DNA from: a virus
IMG/VR virus record: IMGVR_UViG_3300017989_000170
Location: 1-46,603 of that record
Direction: 5' to 3' (one strand)
Length of the DNA: 46,603 nt
The position numbers and the translations under genes were made by a program. Below are positions 14,021 through 21,241 of the stretch, piece by piece. Under the pieces are notes generated by a model. That model saw nothing but the letters and a program-made list of their open reading frames with translations. It was not told where the DNA came from and searched no databases. How positions within the stretch are numbered: position 1 is the stretch's first letter; the number at the start of each line of letters is the position of its first letter.

Positions 14021-14196
14021 CCACGATTCAAGTAATTACAGTTGCTCTTTGTATTTTCTCGCTTGCGACTTCATGCTTGGCGTTTGCTCTTACCTTCAGG
14101 AAGGCGAGAGGGTCAGAAATAGCCAGGGATAGGACACTCAGGATCTTAGGTGAGATAGAGAGAGAAGCTGAAAAGTGGAATAAGGAGATCAGTTGA
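14017..14196 (+). CDS. Small membrane protein (59 aa)
   Basis: ATG 14017 to TGA 14196, 59 residues, overlapping the stop before (ATGA) and the start after (TGATG). A hydrophobic N terminus (IQVITVALCIFSLATSCLAF) is followed by a charged helix (EIARDRTLRILGEIEREAEK). It could be a signal-anchor protein. A lipobox reading around ATSC or SCLA is possible but weak. Confidence 0.5.
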   Translation: MTTIQVITVALCIFSLATSCLAFALTFRKARGSEIARDRTLRILGEIEREAEKWNKEIS

Positions 14197-14504
14197 TGGA
14201 TTGTTTTGCTTGCGGATATTCAGACACAGGCGGCGACTTCGTGAGGTGCTGGCAAGGTGACCGAGAGGGGAAGAGGATCAGCAGAGAAGAGTCGATAAAG
14301 GGTTGTAAGTATATAGATTGTACTGGTGAAGAGTGGAGGCACCCGATCCAGATTGCGCCAGCGGAAAAGGGCGTCAAGGGGACTTTGTATGCGCTCTGCA
14401 ACGATCATACGATCTGGTCTTATGCAGTGGGGGCCAAGGCGTGGTCGCGAATAAAGGGGATCCCTCAGCGCAAAAAGGGGGAGGAAGTTGATGGAGCGCG
14501 TTAA
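14196..14504 (+). CDS. Cys-rich N terminus plus ALCNDxTxW domain protein
   Basis: 102 residues from ATG 14196 (TTG 14193 possible). The N terminus has CFACGYSD, VRCWQGD and CKYIDC. The C terminus has TLYALCNDHTIWSYAVGAKA followed by W-RIKGIPQ. That second part is the small beta module common in phages (VALCNDGTTW ... W-LPPIPQ), also at the end of the 15588 protein. So two genes here combine a Cys module with the same beta module. Confidence 0.65.
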   Translation: MDCFACGYSDTGGDFVRCWQGDREGKRISREESIKGCKYIDCTGEEWRHPIQIAPAEKGVKGTLYALCNDHTIWSYAVGAKAWSRIKGIPQRKKGEEVDGAR

Positions 14505-14518
14505 TAGGGAGACAGTTG

Positions 14519-15097
14519 ATGCCTGATGATAAATTGAAAGGTTGCCTTACACCCGTGGAGGTGCTTGAGAAACTGGGATCGGTTAGTTTCGTGAGGCCAG
14601 TGACGGATGACACAGAGAGGTACGCTGAGCAGAGTGGGTGGTTAAGATCTCATGCTGAGGATATTTCCGTCCTTACAATTGAGCATCTAACCGATTTTTG
14701 CGCCCTGGATTGCAAAGCGTGCTCTCCTGGCTGCCCCGGCTGCCCGATTGGGTGCGAGATAGAGATCCGGGCAATGGAGGGCAAAGGGCTCCGCGTTAGG
14801 GTGGATGAGAAGGACGGTACTACTTGCATGACCATGATCCACGGCGGGAAAGAGCCAGAGCCGTTAAGGTTCGACATAGGCCCTGTCGCCGAAGATACGG
14901 ACGTTATGATGCTGGTCGGAAACGACTTCCGAATTGTGAAGGCCGGGGACTTGGCTGATCACGTGAACAAGGTCCGGGATGCCAAGGGGGTTAGCAGGGG
15001 TCTGGGTTTGAGCGGAGAGGTGGCCAAGGGGCTCAAGGAGAGCGCCGAGCATATCAGAAAAATGGAAGCAAAACGCTGGGTGGGCAATGATGAGTGA
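14519..15097 (+). CDS. Phage protein with dense Cys cluster
   Basis: 192 residues from ATG 14519 (GGGAGACAG upstream). Around residue 65 it has CALDCKACSPGCPGCPIGC, six Cys in 19 residues, dense enough for an Fe-S or polynuclear zinc site. No radical-SAM or ferredoxin signature is matched exactly. The rest is mixed alpha/beta, with MTMIHGGKEPEPLRFDIGP and a helical basic end. The last 11 nt overlap the next gene. Confidence 0.6.
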   Translation: MPDDKLKGCLTPVEVLEKLGSVSFVRPVTDDTERYAEQSGWLRSHAEDISVLTIEHLTDFCALDCKACSPGCPGCPIGCEIEIRAMEGKGLRVRVDEKDGTTCMTMIHGGKEPEPLRFDIGPVAEDTDVMMLVGNDFRIVKAGDLADHVNKVRDAKGVSRGLGLSGEVAKGLKESAEHIRKMEAKRWVGNDE

Positions 15098-15470
15098 CGA
15101 GTTGAAAGTTGGAGACGTGGTCTACGGAAAGTCTACAGAATGGGGATGGAGGGGGATGGTGACCGGTCCCCCTAGAACCATTACCCGTGAGACGAAGACG
15201 TTGTGGATAACCGACGAGGGAACGCCGAACGAGCACAGGTGGAAGAAGGCGGGCATGGGTTTGAGTCTCTACGATGACAAGGCGAGAGCCGACAGGAAGA
15301 TCTACCAGGAGAACAAGGAGATCGGGATATTGCTGTACAGGCTGGGAAAGTTCAGATTCGACAGGCCCAGAGCCTGCACTCCAGAGGTGGCAAATCTTCT
15401 GCGGTTGGCTGTTAAGATCCTGTCGGATGAGGAACTGTCAAAGGAAAAGGCAGACCTCTCGCCCAAGTGA
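15087..15470 (+). CDS. KVGD-domain phage protein
   Basis: 127 residues from ATG 15087 (ATG 15090 also in frame). ELKVGDVVYGKSTEWGWRG starts a beta module resembling those at 4247 and 7311, followed by TKTLWITDEG and a basic helical end. This is the last gene before the operator/promoter region at 15503-15554. Confidence 0.6.
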   Translation: MMSDELKVGDVVYGKSTEWGWRGMVTGPPRTITRETKTLWITDEGTPNEHRWKKAGMGLSLYDDKARADRKIYQENKEIGILLYRLGKFRFDRPRACTPEVANLLRLAVKILSDEELSKEKADLSPK

Positions 15471-15502
15471 ACCATTAGGGGATTCCTGATAGTTGGATGC
15501 TC

Positions 15503-15518
15503 GCGAACTTGAGTTCGC
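15503..15518. promoter_or_regulatory. Operator-like inverted repeat, copy 4 (TG centre)
   Basis: GCGAACTTGAGTTCGC ending seven bp upstream of the -35 of promoter P3, nearly the same geometry as copy 2 with promoter P2. Confidence 0.85.
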
Positions 15519-15525
15519 AATTCTG

Positions 15526-15554
15526 TTGACAAAGCATCATGCGGCCTGTAAATT
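15526..15554 (+). promoter_or_regulatory. Sigma70-like promoter P3
   Basis: TTGACA (15526-15531), 17-nt spacer ending in TG, and TAAATT (15549-15554). It matches P1 at all hexamer positions. It drives the gene at 15588 and probably the cluster to 18680. The leader then shows a good GTGGAGG ribosome binding site. Confidence 0.8.
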
Positions 15555-15587
15555 GCCAGGGTGGAAAGTTGATAGTGGAGGCTGAAA

Positions 15588-15959
15588 ATGAAGATGAAGA
15601 TTGGCGAGGCAAAAGAGATGATTAAGGTTTGCAGCGATTGTGTTCATGGCCGGGGTTACTCGGATTTGGTTCACTGTTGCCACCCTAGTGGTAAATTTTC
15701 CTTACCCAACATTGACATTAGAACTGCTGAAAAATGCAAATTCTTTCAGGTAAAGCCGGATTTGGAACGCCCCAGGGTGAGTCCTGTGTCGCGCAAGATT
15801 ATCGGTATAGCAGGATACGGGGACAAGGAAGTAGTTGTTGCGTTGTGTAACGACGGTACGACATGGGAGCTGTGGCGCGAGCTAGTGGATATTCAGAATG
15901 GCCAGGCTGAGTACAGGGATTCATGGAGGAAGTTGCCTCCGATTCCACAGGACGAATAA
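15588..15959 (+). CDS. Cys-rich N terminus plus ALCNDGTTW domain protein
   Basis: 123 residues; GGAGG seven bases before ATG 15588. The N terminus has VCSDCVHGRGY, HCCHPSG and CKFF, a Cys/His module. The C terminus (VVVALCNDGTTWELW ... WRKLPPIPQ) is the small phage beta module also found in the 14196 gene, here in canonical form. It is the first gene after promoter P3. Molecular function of the module is unknown. Confidence 0.7.
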   Translation: MKMKIGEAKEMIKVCSDCVHGRGYSDLVHCCHPSGKFSLPNIDIRTAEKCKFFQVKPDLERPRVSPVSRKIIGIAGYGDKEVVVALCNDGTTWELWRELVDIQNGQAEYRDSWRKLPPIPQDE

Positions 15960-15970
15960 GAAGGTTCAAA

Positions 15971-16210
15971 ATGAATAAAGCAGAGGCAAAAAGAAGGGTC
16001 TGCATGGATGTAGCAAGGTATCTGCGTGTCAATGCCGAGCTTGTGTTGGACAGGCTGGAGGCGCACGCCTTGGATCATAATTCGTTGCCATCGGCGCGAA
16101 AAACCGATTCGGAGAGAATGGTGGAGGCTACCTTGGAATTGGCAGCCGAGCTAGAGCGCCGGGGCACCCGTAGATACAGAGATGAGTCGGGGGACAACCA
16201 AGATGTATAA
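15971..16210 (+). CDS. Small helical phage protein
   Basis: 79 residues from ATG 15971. The sequence is almost wholly helical and amphipathic (VARYLRVNAELVLDRLEAHAL), with a conserved-looking LPSARKTDSERMVEATLELA stretch and an ELERRG end that recurs in small phage proteins of unknown role. It overlaps the next gene by eight bases. Confidence 0.6.
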   Translation: MNKAEAKRRVCMDVARYLRVNAELVLDRLEAHALDHNSLPSARKTDSERMVEATLELAAELERRGTRRYRDESGDNQDV

Positions 16211-16412
16211 GCCGAACAAGGTTGAGATATTTTTGCCGGATGGAACGAGGCTGTTCTCGTCCGAGGATAAGCCGCCTGCGAAGAATGCGTACGCCTATCC
16301 GCCTCCGGTATCGGGGGTTGTCGGGCTAAAGAGGACGGCCAAGGACGGCGACGACTACGATGGCCTAGTTGGTTTTTTGATTGCTGGTAAGGAGAAGGAT
16401 GATGAGCGTTGA
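16203..16412 (+). CDS. Small phage protein, unrecognised
   Basis: 69 residues from ATG 16203 (GGGGGAC upstream); a start at 16182 is possible. The N terminus looks beta-rich (NKVEIFLPDGTRLFSS), the middle is Pro-rich, and the end is acidic. TGA overlaps ATG 16412, coupling it to the DUF5131 gene. Confidence 0.55.
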   Translation: MYKPNKVEIFLPDGTRLFSSEDKPPAKNAYAYPPPVSGVVGLKRTAKDGDDYDGLVGFLIAGKEKDDER

Positions 16413-17389
16413 TGACAAATAAATCCAAGATAACCTGGACTGACAGAACGTGGAACATAATGACAGGATGCACCCAGGTGTCGGACGGTTGCAAATTCTG
16501 CTATGCGAAGCGACAGGCTAGGCGGCTGGCGACGATCCCAGGCAGTGGGTACGAGGGTGACTATGCGCACCCGTTTGACGGCATGGGCTTCGAGGTCCGG
16601 CTGAGGCCAGACAGGATGGAGGATCCCAAGGGATGGAGGAAGCCGTCCAAGGTGTTCGTCTGCTCCATGGGCGATCTGTTTCACGAGGAAGTTCCGTTTG
16701 AGTTCATCGGAGAGGCGTTCTATGTAATGGCGCGGACTCCTCAGCATACGTATCAGGTGCTCACGAAGCGACCGGCACGAATGCTCGAATTCTTTGAGTG
16801 GCTGGGCGGCACGAGCGGCGCGGGCTGGATAGCGATGCGTAAGGATTGCGTGTTCCCTCTCCCTAATGTGTGGCTAGGTGTATCGGTAGAGAACCAGGCG
16901 GCGGCGGACGAGCGCATTCCGATATTAGCTAAGGTTCCTGCTGCTGTTCGGTTCTTGAGCTGCGAGCCATTGCTGGGGTTCGTTAACCTGGGCTTCGGAG
17001 GTTCTTTTCCCAGTCATGGCCGATGGGGATGGATGGACAACGAGGTGATTCATCTCGTAATTGTTGGGGGAGAGAGCGGGCCTGGCGCACGCCCTATGCA
17101 CCCAGAGTGGGCGATAGATCTGAGGGATCAATGTGTGGGTCACGACGTTCCGTTCATGTTCAAGCAATGGGGTGAATTCCAGCACGGGAGTGATTTGTCT
17201 AGGTCAACTGTGAACAAGATAGTTTTGAACGATGGTCGATATTGCGATACTCCTGCTGAACTTGGTTTTTCATCATCTGATGCCAGGAAGTGGTACGATC
17301 TGGATCCGACCATGATGGGCAAGGTCGGGAAGAAGAAAGCGGGCAGGTTGCTCAAAGGCAAGCTATGGAACGAGTATCCAAGAGAGTAG
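16412..17389 (+). CDS. Phage Gp37/Gp68 (DUF5131) family protein
   Basis: 325 residues. ITWTDRTWNIMTGCTQVSDG followed by CKFCYAKR is the family signature, with GC...GCxxCYA resembling the cluster-binding Cys of radical-SAM enzymes. Later landmarks are VFVCSMGDLFHEEVP, YQVLTKRPARM, VWLGVSVENQ, RFLSCEPLL, VIVGGESGPGARPM and PFMFKQWGE, all in the usual order and length. Cys20, Cys27 and Cys30 could bind an Fe-S cluster. The reaction is not established. Related proteins are frequent in phages of many hosts. Confidence 0.9.
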   Translation: MTNKSKITWTDRTWNIMTGCTQVSDGCKFCYAKRQARRLATIPGSGYEGDYAHPFDGMGFEVRLRPDRMEDPKGWRKPSKVFVCSMGDLFHEEVPFEFIGEAFYVMARTPQHTYQVLTKRPARMLEFFEWLGGTSGAGWIAMRKDCVFPLPNVWLGVSVENQAAADERIPILAKVPAAVRFLSCEPLLGFVNLGFGGSFPSHGRWGWMDNEVIHLVIVGGESGPGARPMHPEWAIDLRDQCVGHDVPFMFKQWGEFQHGSDLSRSTVNKIVLNDGRYCDTPAELGFSSSDARKWYDLDPTMMGKVGKKKAGRLLKGKLWNEYPRE

Positions 17390-17664
17390 CGAATTGCGAG
17401 TTGGAAGAGTTTTATCAGTTGCTCACGCGCGCACAGGGTGCCCTCTCCAAGGGCATAGCGGCCATACGAAGGTTCGATAAGAGCAAGCAGGGGAAGGGCG
17501 TCATGAGGGACGCAGCGACGCGGGTGCGTGCGCTTGCGATGATCAATGATCGGATGGCCGTCCGTCGTCATGAGGTTGGGCGTCAACTAGACAAGAAAAA
17601 TGCTGCGGTTCTAATGCCGTGGCAGACGAGTACACTCGGGCATTATGACTCGCCTCCGGCATAG
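17365..17664 (+). CDS. Small basic helical phage protein
   Basis: 99 residues from ATG 17365, beginning 25 nt inside the DUF5131 gene. Mostly helical and basic (LEEFYQLLTRAQGALSKG, AATRVRALAMINDRMAVRR, GRQLDKKN). No Cys cluster beyond one residue near the start and no membrane segment. The function is unknown. Confidence 0.55.
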   Translation: MERVSKRVANCELEEFYQLLTRAQGALSKGIAAIRRFDKSKQGKGVMRDAATRVRALAMINDRMAVRRHEVGRQLDKKNAAVLMPWQTSTLGHYDSPPA

Positions 17665-17732
17665 GCGATCACGTGCAGAGAGGGTGAACGAAAATGAGAG
17701 AATTAATAGAGAGGATAAAAGGAGGCAAGAAA

Positions 17733-18074
17733 ATGGATAGGTACATAGCAGTGGACTTGGACGGAACGCTGGCCGAATATCACGGCTGGGTAGGAGTCGA
17801 TCACATTGGAGAACCGATCCCTAAGATGGTGAATCGAGTGAAAAAGTGGCTGGCAGAGGGCAAGGATGTCAGAATAATGACGGCCAGGGTTTCTCCTCAG
17901 CCGGAGGGAAGAACAGCAACAACGGTTCAAGCAATAGAGCGCTGGTGCTTGGAGCACATCGGCCAGTTGCTTCCTATAACGCACAGCAAAGACTATGGTA
18001 TGATTGAGCTGTGGGACGACCGAGCGATCCAGGTTATTGAGAACACCGGAGAGAGGGCAGACGGCAAAGAGTAA
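17733..18074 (+). CDS. HAD-like phosphatase
   Basis: 113 residues from ATG 17733, chosen because AAAGGAGG sits seven bases upstream; ATG 17694 would add 13 residues. Motif I is AVDLDGTLAEY with nucleophile and acid/base Asp, motif II is RIMTAR (Thr), and SKDYGMIELWDDRA gives the Lys and the acidic motif III/IV. There is no large cap domain. This short HAD form is common in phages and bacteria and is often near nucleotide or nucleic-acid enzymes. Substrate not known. Confidence 0.75.
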   Translation: MDRYIAVDLDGTLAEYHGWVGVDHIGEPIPKMVNRVKKWLAEGKDVRIMTARVSPQPEGRTATTVQAIERWCLEHIGQLLPITHSKDYGMIELWDDRAIQVIENTGERADGKE

Positions 18075-18125
18075 GCCGTCACTGTGGGGACTGGGCCTAC
18101 TTGAGCCCTTAAACAGGAGGGCAAT

Positions 18126-18680
18126 ATGTGGGCAACTTTCGTTAGTACCATCAAATATCTGGGCGTGATAATCAGGCACAAGTTCTTTGTGATCATTGCT
18201 GGCTTCAGGGTAAGGGCTCCGCTCATGCGGCTGCTCAGGCATGACATGTCCAAGTTCAGCCGGGCTGAGTTTCATCATTATAGGCGACAGTTTTGTGGGG
18301 ACGCCGGGGATCCTGGCGGGTTCAGAGCAGCGTGGCTTCATCATCAGAACTCAAACGATCATCATTGGGAGCACTGGATGCTTTCTAGGCGCATGTCTGC
18401 TTCTGAGAGCGCGGGCGCTGAAGTGGCTATGCCGATGCCGGAAGGGGCCGTCAGAGAGATGGTGGCGGACTGGATGGGCGCAACCAGGGCGTACGGCGGG
18501 AAGTGGCCCACGGTGGTGGAGTGGGACTGGTTCGTGGACAAGTGGCCCAGTGTTAGCAGTAAGATGCACCCGTCCACGAGAGCCAGGGTTTTCGCGGTAA
18601 TGAGAGAGGCCGGTTATCACGATATTTTGAAGCAAACGGCGGAGTCCAAAACGCCGGTTCGGGAGCAGTCCGAGGTCTAG
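18126..18680 (+). CDS. DUF5662-like phage protein
   Basis: 184 residues; AGGAGGG precedes ATG 18126. Landmarks are IRHKFFVIIAG, LLRHDMSKFSRAEF, YRRQFCGD, AWLHHQNSNDHHWEHW, an AMPMPEGAVREMVADWMGATRA helix and a GGKWP ending. The HD...K...H-H...HHWE pattern is that of DUF5662, a helical His-rich family seen in phages. The clustered His/Asp residues could bind metal as in HD hydrolases, which is inference. Confidence 0.75.
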   Translation: MWATFVSTIKYLGVIIRHKFFVIIAGFRVRAPLMRLLRHDMSKFSRAEFHHYRRQFCGDAGDPGGFRAAWLHHQNSNDHHWEHWMLSRRMSASESAGAEVAMPMPEGAVREMVADWMGATRAYGGKWPTVVEWDWFVDKWPSVSSKMHPSTRARVFAVMREAGYHDILKQTAESKTPVREQSEV

Positions 18681-18737
18681 GATTCTCCGTCATTTAAATC
18701 ACCTATAGCATTGCGAGATTTTGGTTTAACGTCGTGG

Positions 18738-18766
18738 TTGACCCGTGGTAGTGTTGTCGCAATGTT
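18738..18766 (+). promoter_or_regulatory. Weak promoter candidate
   Basis: TTGACC (18738-18743), 17-nt spacer, AATGTT (18761-18766), located 24 nt before ATG 18790 in a 109-nt intergenic segment. The -35 is good and the -10 poor. No operator copy is present here. Confidence 0.3.
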
Positions 18767-18789
18767 GCATGAATGAAGAGAGGTTGAAG

Positions 18790-19398
18790 ATGAAGTTTGA
18801 ATACTATGTTGACAATGTTGTGATGAAGCTGGCGAGCGATGCTGGGGCAAGCTCCGGGCGGCTGGCTGAGTTGATGAGCAGTAGGCAGTTCGTGGATTTC
18901 TTACACGGTACAATCGGTATATCCAGTGAGATGGGCGAGCTTTTGGACGCTTATAGAAAAGCAGATGCCAAGCCAGGTCCTATGTCCGATGAGCATCGCC
19001 GAGAGGTATTGGGAGAGCTTGGGGATATTTTATGGTTCACGGGCCTAGCTAGTCGGGCTCTGGGCGCGAGCGTTGAGGTGGGACAAGGGGTCGACAGTGG
19101 CAGTCGCAAATGGTCCGGGGATGCGGAGCTGGACATGGTCGTGTGTTCAGGGGAGCTTCTGTCCATAGCCAAGGCTCGGATCTTCTATGGTCGAGAGATA
19201 GCCCCAGGGCTGGCGATTTCAATGCTTAGTCGTATTGTGGACGGGGTGCGATCTTTGGCTCGCAAGGAGAGATGGACTCTTGAGGATGTAATGAGGGCGA
19301 ATATTGCCAAACTTTCGAAGCGCTATCCCGAGTTAGAGTTCTCGGACGACAGCGCCAACAACAGGGACACGGACGCAGAATTCGTGGCCATGGAGTAG
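18790..19398 (+). CDS. MazG-like nucleotide pyrophosphohydrolase
   Basis: 202 residues from ATG 18790 (AGAGAGG upstream); GTG 18745 would overlap the promoter region. Residues about 38-85 show the EExxE...ExxD-type helices of the all-alpha NTP pyrophosphohydrolases: GISSEMGELLDAYRK and VLGELGDILWFTGLA. The end (MRANIAKLSKRYPE ... NNRDTDAEF) matches phage MazG-like proteins. Expected activity is hydrolysis of (d)NTPs to NMP and PPi, with Mg2+ held by the Glu/Asp set. Possible uses are pool cleaning or alarmone control. Confidence 0.8.
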   Translation: MKFEYYVDNVVMKLASDAGASSGRLAELMSSRQFVDFLHGTIGISSEMGELLDAYRKADAKPGPMSDEHRREVLGELGDILWFTGLASRALGASVEVGQGVDSGSRKWSGDAELDMVVCSGELLSIAKARIFYGREIAPGLAISMLSRIVDGVRSLARKERWTLEDVMRANIAKLSKRYPELEFSDDSANNRDTDAEFVAME

Positions 19399-19423
19399 GT
19401 AGAAAATGGACGACACGGTCTTC

Positions 19424-19439
19424 GCGAACTCAAGTTCGT
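19424..19439. promoter_or_regulatory. Operator-like inverted repeat, copy 5 (CA centre)
   Basis: GCGAACTCAAGTTCGT: last base differs from consensus, the inner 14 bp match. It lies between the MazG-like and DHH genes, followed two bases later by another inverted repeat. Confidence 0.8.
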
Positions 19440-19441
19440 GT

Positions 19442-19458
19442 TCTGTTTGCAAAACAGA
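19442..19458. promoter_or_regulatory. Second inverted repeat TCTGTTT-GCA-AAACAGA
   Basis: Perfect 7-bp arms around GCA, two bp downstream of operator copy 5. It occupies the place where a -35 hexamer sits at the other operator-linked promoters. Downstream TTGACC (19460-19465) and TTAATT (19488-19493, followed by GCCAG as after P3's -10) could be promoter parts, but their spacing of 22 is too long. Confidence 0.5.
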
Positions 19459-19541
19459 TTTGACCGTAGTACAGGTTGCCCAGTTTTTTAATTGCCAGTT
19501 GAACATTGGACAGGGTGAGTTCGATGAAAAGGAGGGCGAGG

Positions 19542-20486
19542 ATGCTCGGAGCCACGTGGGTGATTGGACATCGCGACGCAGATGGTTTTATGTCGGGGTA
19601 TTTAGCGCACAAGAAGCTGAGCGAATTGGGCGTGCGCGATATAAAGATGCACTCGATCCAGTACGGAGAGAATCTCCCAAAGATCAATTACGACTTTGAC
19701 GAAGTGTACATGCTTGACTTTTCGTTGCCTGATCAGGAGATGCGCGAGCTTGCTGACAAGCTCGGCGATCGGCTCATATGGATAGACCATCATAAGACAT
19801 CGCTTGATACTGAGAAGAAGATGGAACTGTCCACAGTTCGCGGAGTAAGGATCTCCTCGGACAATGAGAAGGTTGCAGCGTGCGAGTTGTGCTGGGAGTA
19901 TTTCTGGCCAGGGCGGAAGGTCCCTGGATGTGTGACGCTGGTAGGAGACTGGGATACGTTCCGGTGGGTTGATATGTTGGATGGATCCAATGGCAAGAGG
20001 TTCGCTAGGTTCTTCGCTCAGTTTATTGATGGGCTAGGTCTGGATCCGTCCCTCAAAGAGGCGCGTGACCTTATGGAAGGGTCAATCGAGGAGATACCAT
20101 CGCTGGAGCATGTTGGGGTCCGAATCGGGAAGATGCTGTGCGAAAAGCAAGACGCTCTCCACGCTGAGATCATGGAGAATTGCTCATTCACTACGGTGAT
20201 GACAGTTCCAGAGGGTGATCAGCAGCTTACTGCATTGGTGGTAAACCATCGTGGCAATAGCTTGATGTTTCAGTCCAAGGTTCAGCCTCGGCATGAGATC
20301 CTGGTTAGCTACAGGATGAGGGGGAGAGACTGGGTGGAAGCCAGCTTGTACGGGGCGTCGGATCATGTCCATTGCGGGGAGATTGCGCGTTCGATAAGCA
20401 ACGGTAAAGGCGGCGGACACAGGGGTGCTGTTGGGTTCACGATGCCCATGAGTGAGTTCTACGTGCGCATGGGCATGGATAGATGA
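19542..20486 (+). CDS. DHH/DHHA1 family phosphoesterase
   Basis: 314 residues from ATG 19542, chosen for AAGGAGG six bases upstream; ATG 19524 and TTG 19506 are alternatives. Motif I HRDADGF at 10-16, motif II DFS at 59-61, motif III IDHH at 81-84 and motif IV GDWD near 135 supply the Mn-binding residues. GGGHRGAVGF near 290 is the DHHA1 substrate-binding motif. Family members (RecJ, NrnA, c-di-AMP phosphodiesterases) cleave short oligonucleotides, cyclic dinucleotides or single strands. A nano-RNase or cyclic-dinucleotide hydrolase is plausible, with anti-CBASS use as speculation. Confidence 0.85.
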   Translation: MLGATWVIGHRDADGFMSGYLAHKKLSELGVRDIKMHSIQYGENLPKINYDFDEVYMLDFSLPDQEMRELADKLGDRLIWIDHHKTSLDTEKKMELSTVRGVRISSDNEKVAACELCWEYFWPGRKVPGCVTLVGDWDTFRWVDMLDGSNGKRFARFFAQFIDGLGLDPSLKEARDLMEGSIEEIPSLEHVGVRIGKMLCEKQDALHAEIMENCSFTTVMTVPEGDQQLTALVVNHRGNSLMFQSKVQPRHEILVSYRMRGRDWVEASLYGASDHVHCGEIARSISNGKGGGHRGAVGFTMPMSEFYVRMGMDR

Positions 20487-20746
20487 GCGGCATTCTCAGT
20501 CTGAGTAAGTTCCTTTCCAAGAGGGGCAAGGCTGATCTATGTGGTCATGACGTCATCGTTATCGACCGAGCGAAGCGCATAGTGATATGCGAGAGGTGCC
20601 TTGAGGAGCTGGACCCATTGGAGATGCTTGCCAGGTGCGGAGGTTTCAGTGATCAAGGAGAGATTGCTATTCAGCCGGGATCAGATAACGATAAGGGTGA
20701 GCCGACCCCGTATGCGACCGTGCATCGTTTGCGGCCAAAAAGTTAA
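20483..20746 (+). CDS. Small zinc-binding phage protein
   Basis: 87 residues starting in an ATGA overlap with the DHH gene. CGHDVIVIDRAKRIVICERC gives C-x-H ... CxxC, a zinc-finger-like unit, followed by an acidic Gly-rich tail. Coupling to the DHH gene suggests joint expression. No function is recognised. Confidence 0.6.
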   Translation: MSGILSLSKFLSKRGKADLCGHDVIVIDRAKRIVICERCLEELDPLEMLARCGGFSDQGEIAIQPGSDNDKGEPTPYATVHRLRPKS

Positions 20747-20873
20747 GCCTGCATACAAGGGGCTCTGCAAGGATCGTTTTTTTCATTGCAAAAAATCTTG
20801 GTCGGTGGACCATCGGACGGGGGAGATTACGTTCGCGATGGATAGCGGTATGAAAGGGGACGAGGATTATTGA
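20712..20873 (+). CDS. Small zinc-ribbon protein (53 aa)
   Basis: 53 residues from ATG 20712, overlapping the previous gene by 35 nt. CIVCGQKVKPAYKGLC and FHCKKSW form a four-Cys knuckle. AAGGGTGAG lies upstream. The frame is supported by the Cys pattern and by the usual overlap style of the region. Confidence 0.45.
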   Translation: MRPCIVCGQKVKPAYKGLCKDRFFHCKKSWSVDHRTGEITFAMDSGMKGDEDY

Positions 20874-20916
20874 AGGTTCTGTCGAGGGCATCAGATCTGT
20901 TAGTCCCGACAGGTGG

Positions 20917-20947
20917 GTTTGACAATAACCTGTTGTAGGTTTCAAAC
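20917..20947. promoter_or_regulatory. Nested inverted repeats with TTGACA
   Basis: GTTTGA (20917-20922) pairs with TCAAAC (20942-20947), and inside it AACCT (20927-20931) pairs with AGGTT (20937-20941), with a 5-nt centre. TTGACA (20919-20924) lies within the left arm but no good -10 follows at 17 nt. It may be an operator over a promoter or an RNA hairpin in the leader of the 21021 gene. No close match to it was noticed elsewhere in the window. Confidence 0.4.
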
Positions 20948-21020
20948 TTGTATGAGATACAGGTAGAGAGGAAAAAAACAGTGACAGCGGTATAAAGCTA
21001 ATTACAAGGAGGGGCTGCCC

Positions 21021-21239
21021 ATGGCGAAAAAAGGTGCTGAGAGGCGAAAGAGTAAAAGGCCGAGTCGGTATAAGATTTTTCGTTCACAGTGCGAGTGTGG
21101 AGCCAGGGCGGTTGATTGGTACAAGGAGGAATTCATTTGCCGGGATTGCATGTGCCCCGAAGTGGAGGGGCAAGAGATCGGCGATTTAGTGAGGGTGGCC
21201 AGCTCTCTTGACTGGTGTGTCCTCGGAGACATGAGATAA
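21021..21239 (+). CDS. Basic zinc-ribbon phage protein
   Basis: 72 residues; AAGGAGGGG precedes ATG 21021. The start is Lys/Arg-rich (MAKKGAERRKSKRPSRYK), then CECGARAVDWYKEEFICRDC, two paired-Cys knuckles of a zinc ribbon. Likely binds nucleic acid. It stands after a 147-nt intergenic region with the nested repeats. Confidence 0.6.
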   Translation: MAKKGAERRKSKRPSRYKIFRSQCECGARAVDWYKEEFICRDCMCPEVEGQEIGDLVRVASSLDWCVLGDMR

Positions 21240-21241
21240 AT

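Noticed and set aside
18096-18112. GGGC...GCCC hairpin after the HAD gene as terminator
   Set aside because: Only a four-base stem with no T-run.
19406-19699. 97-codon open frame starting before the DHH gene
   Set aside because: It runs through the operator and inverted repeat, then 158 nt inside the DHH gene in another frame, with no domain.
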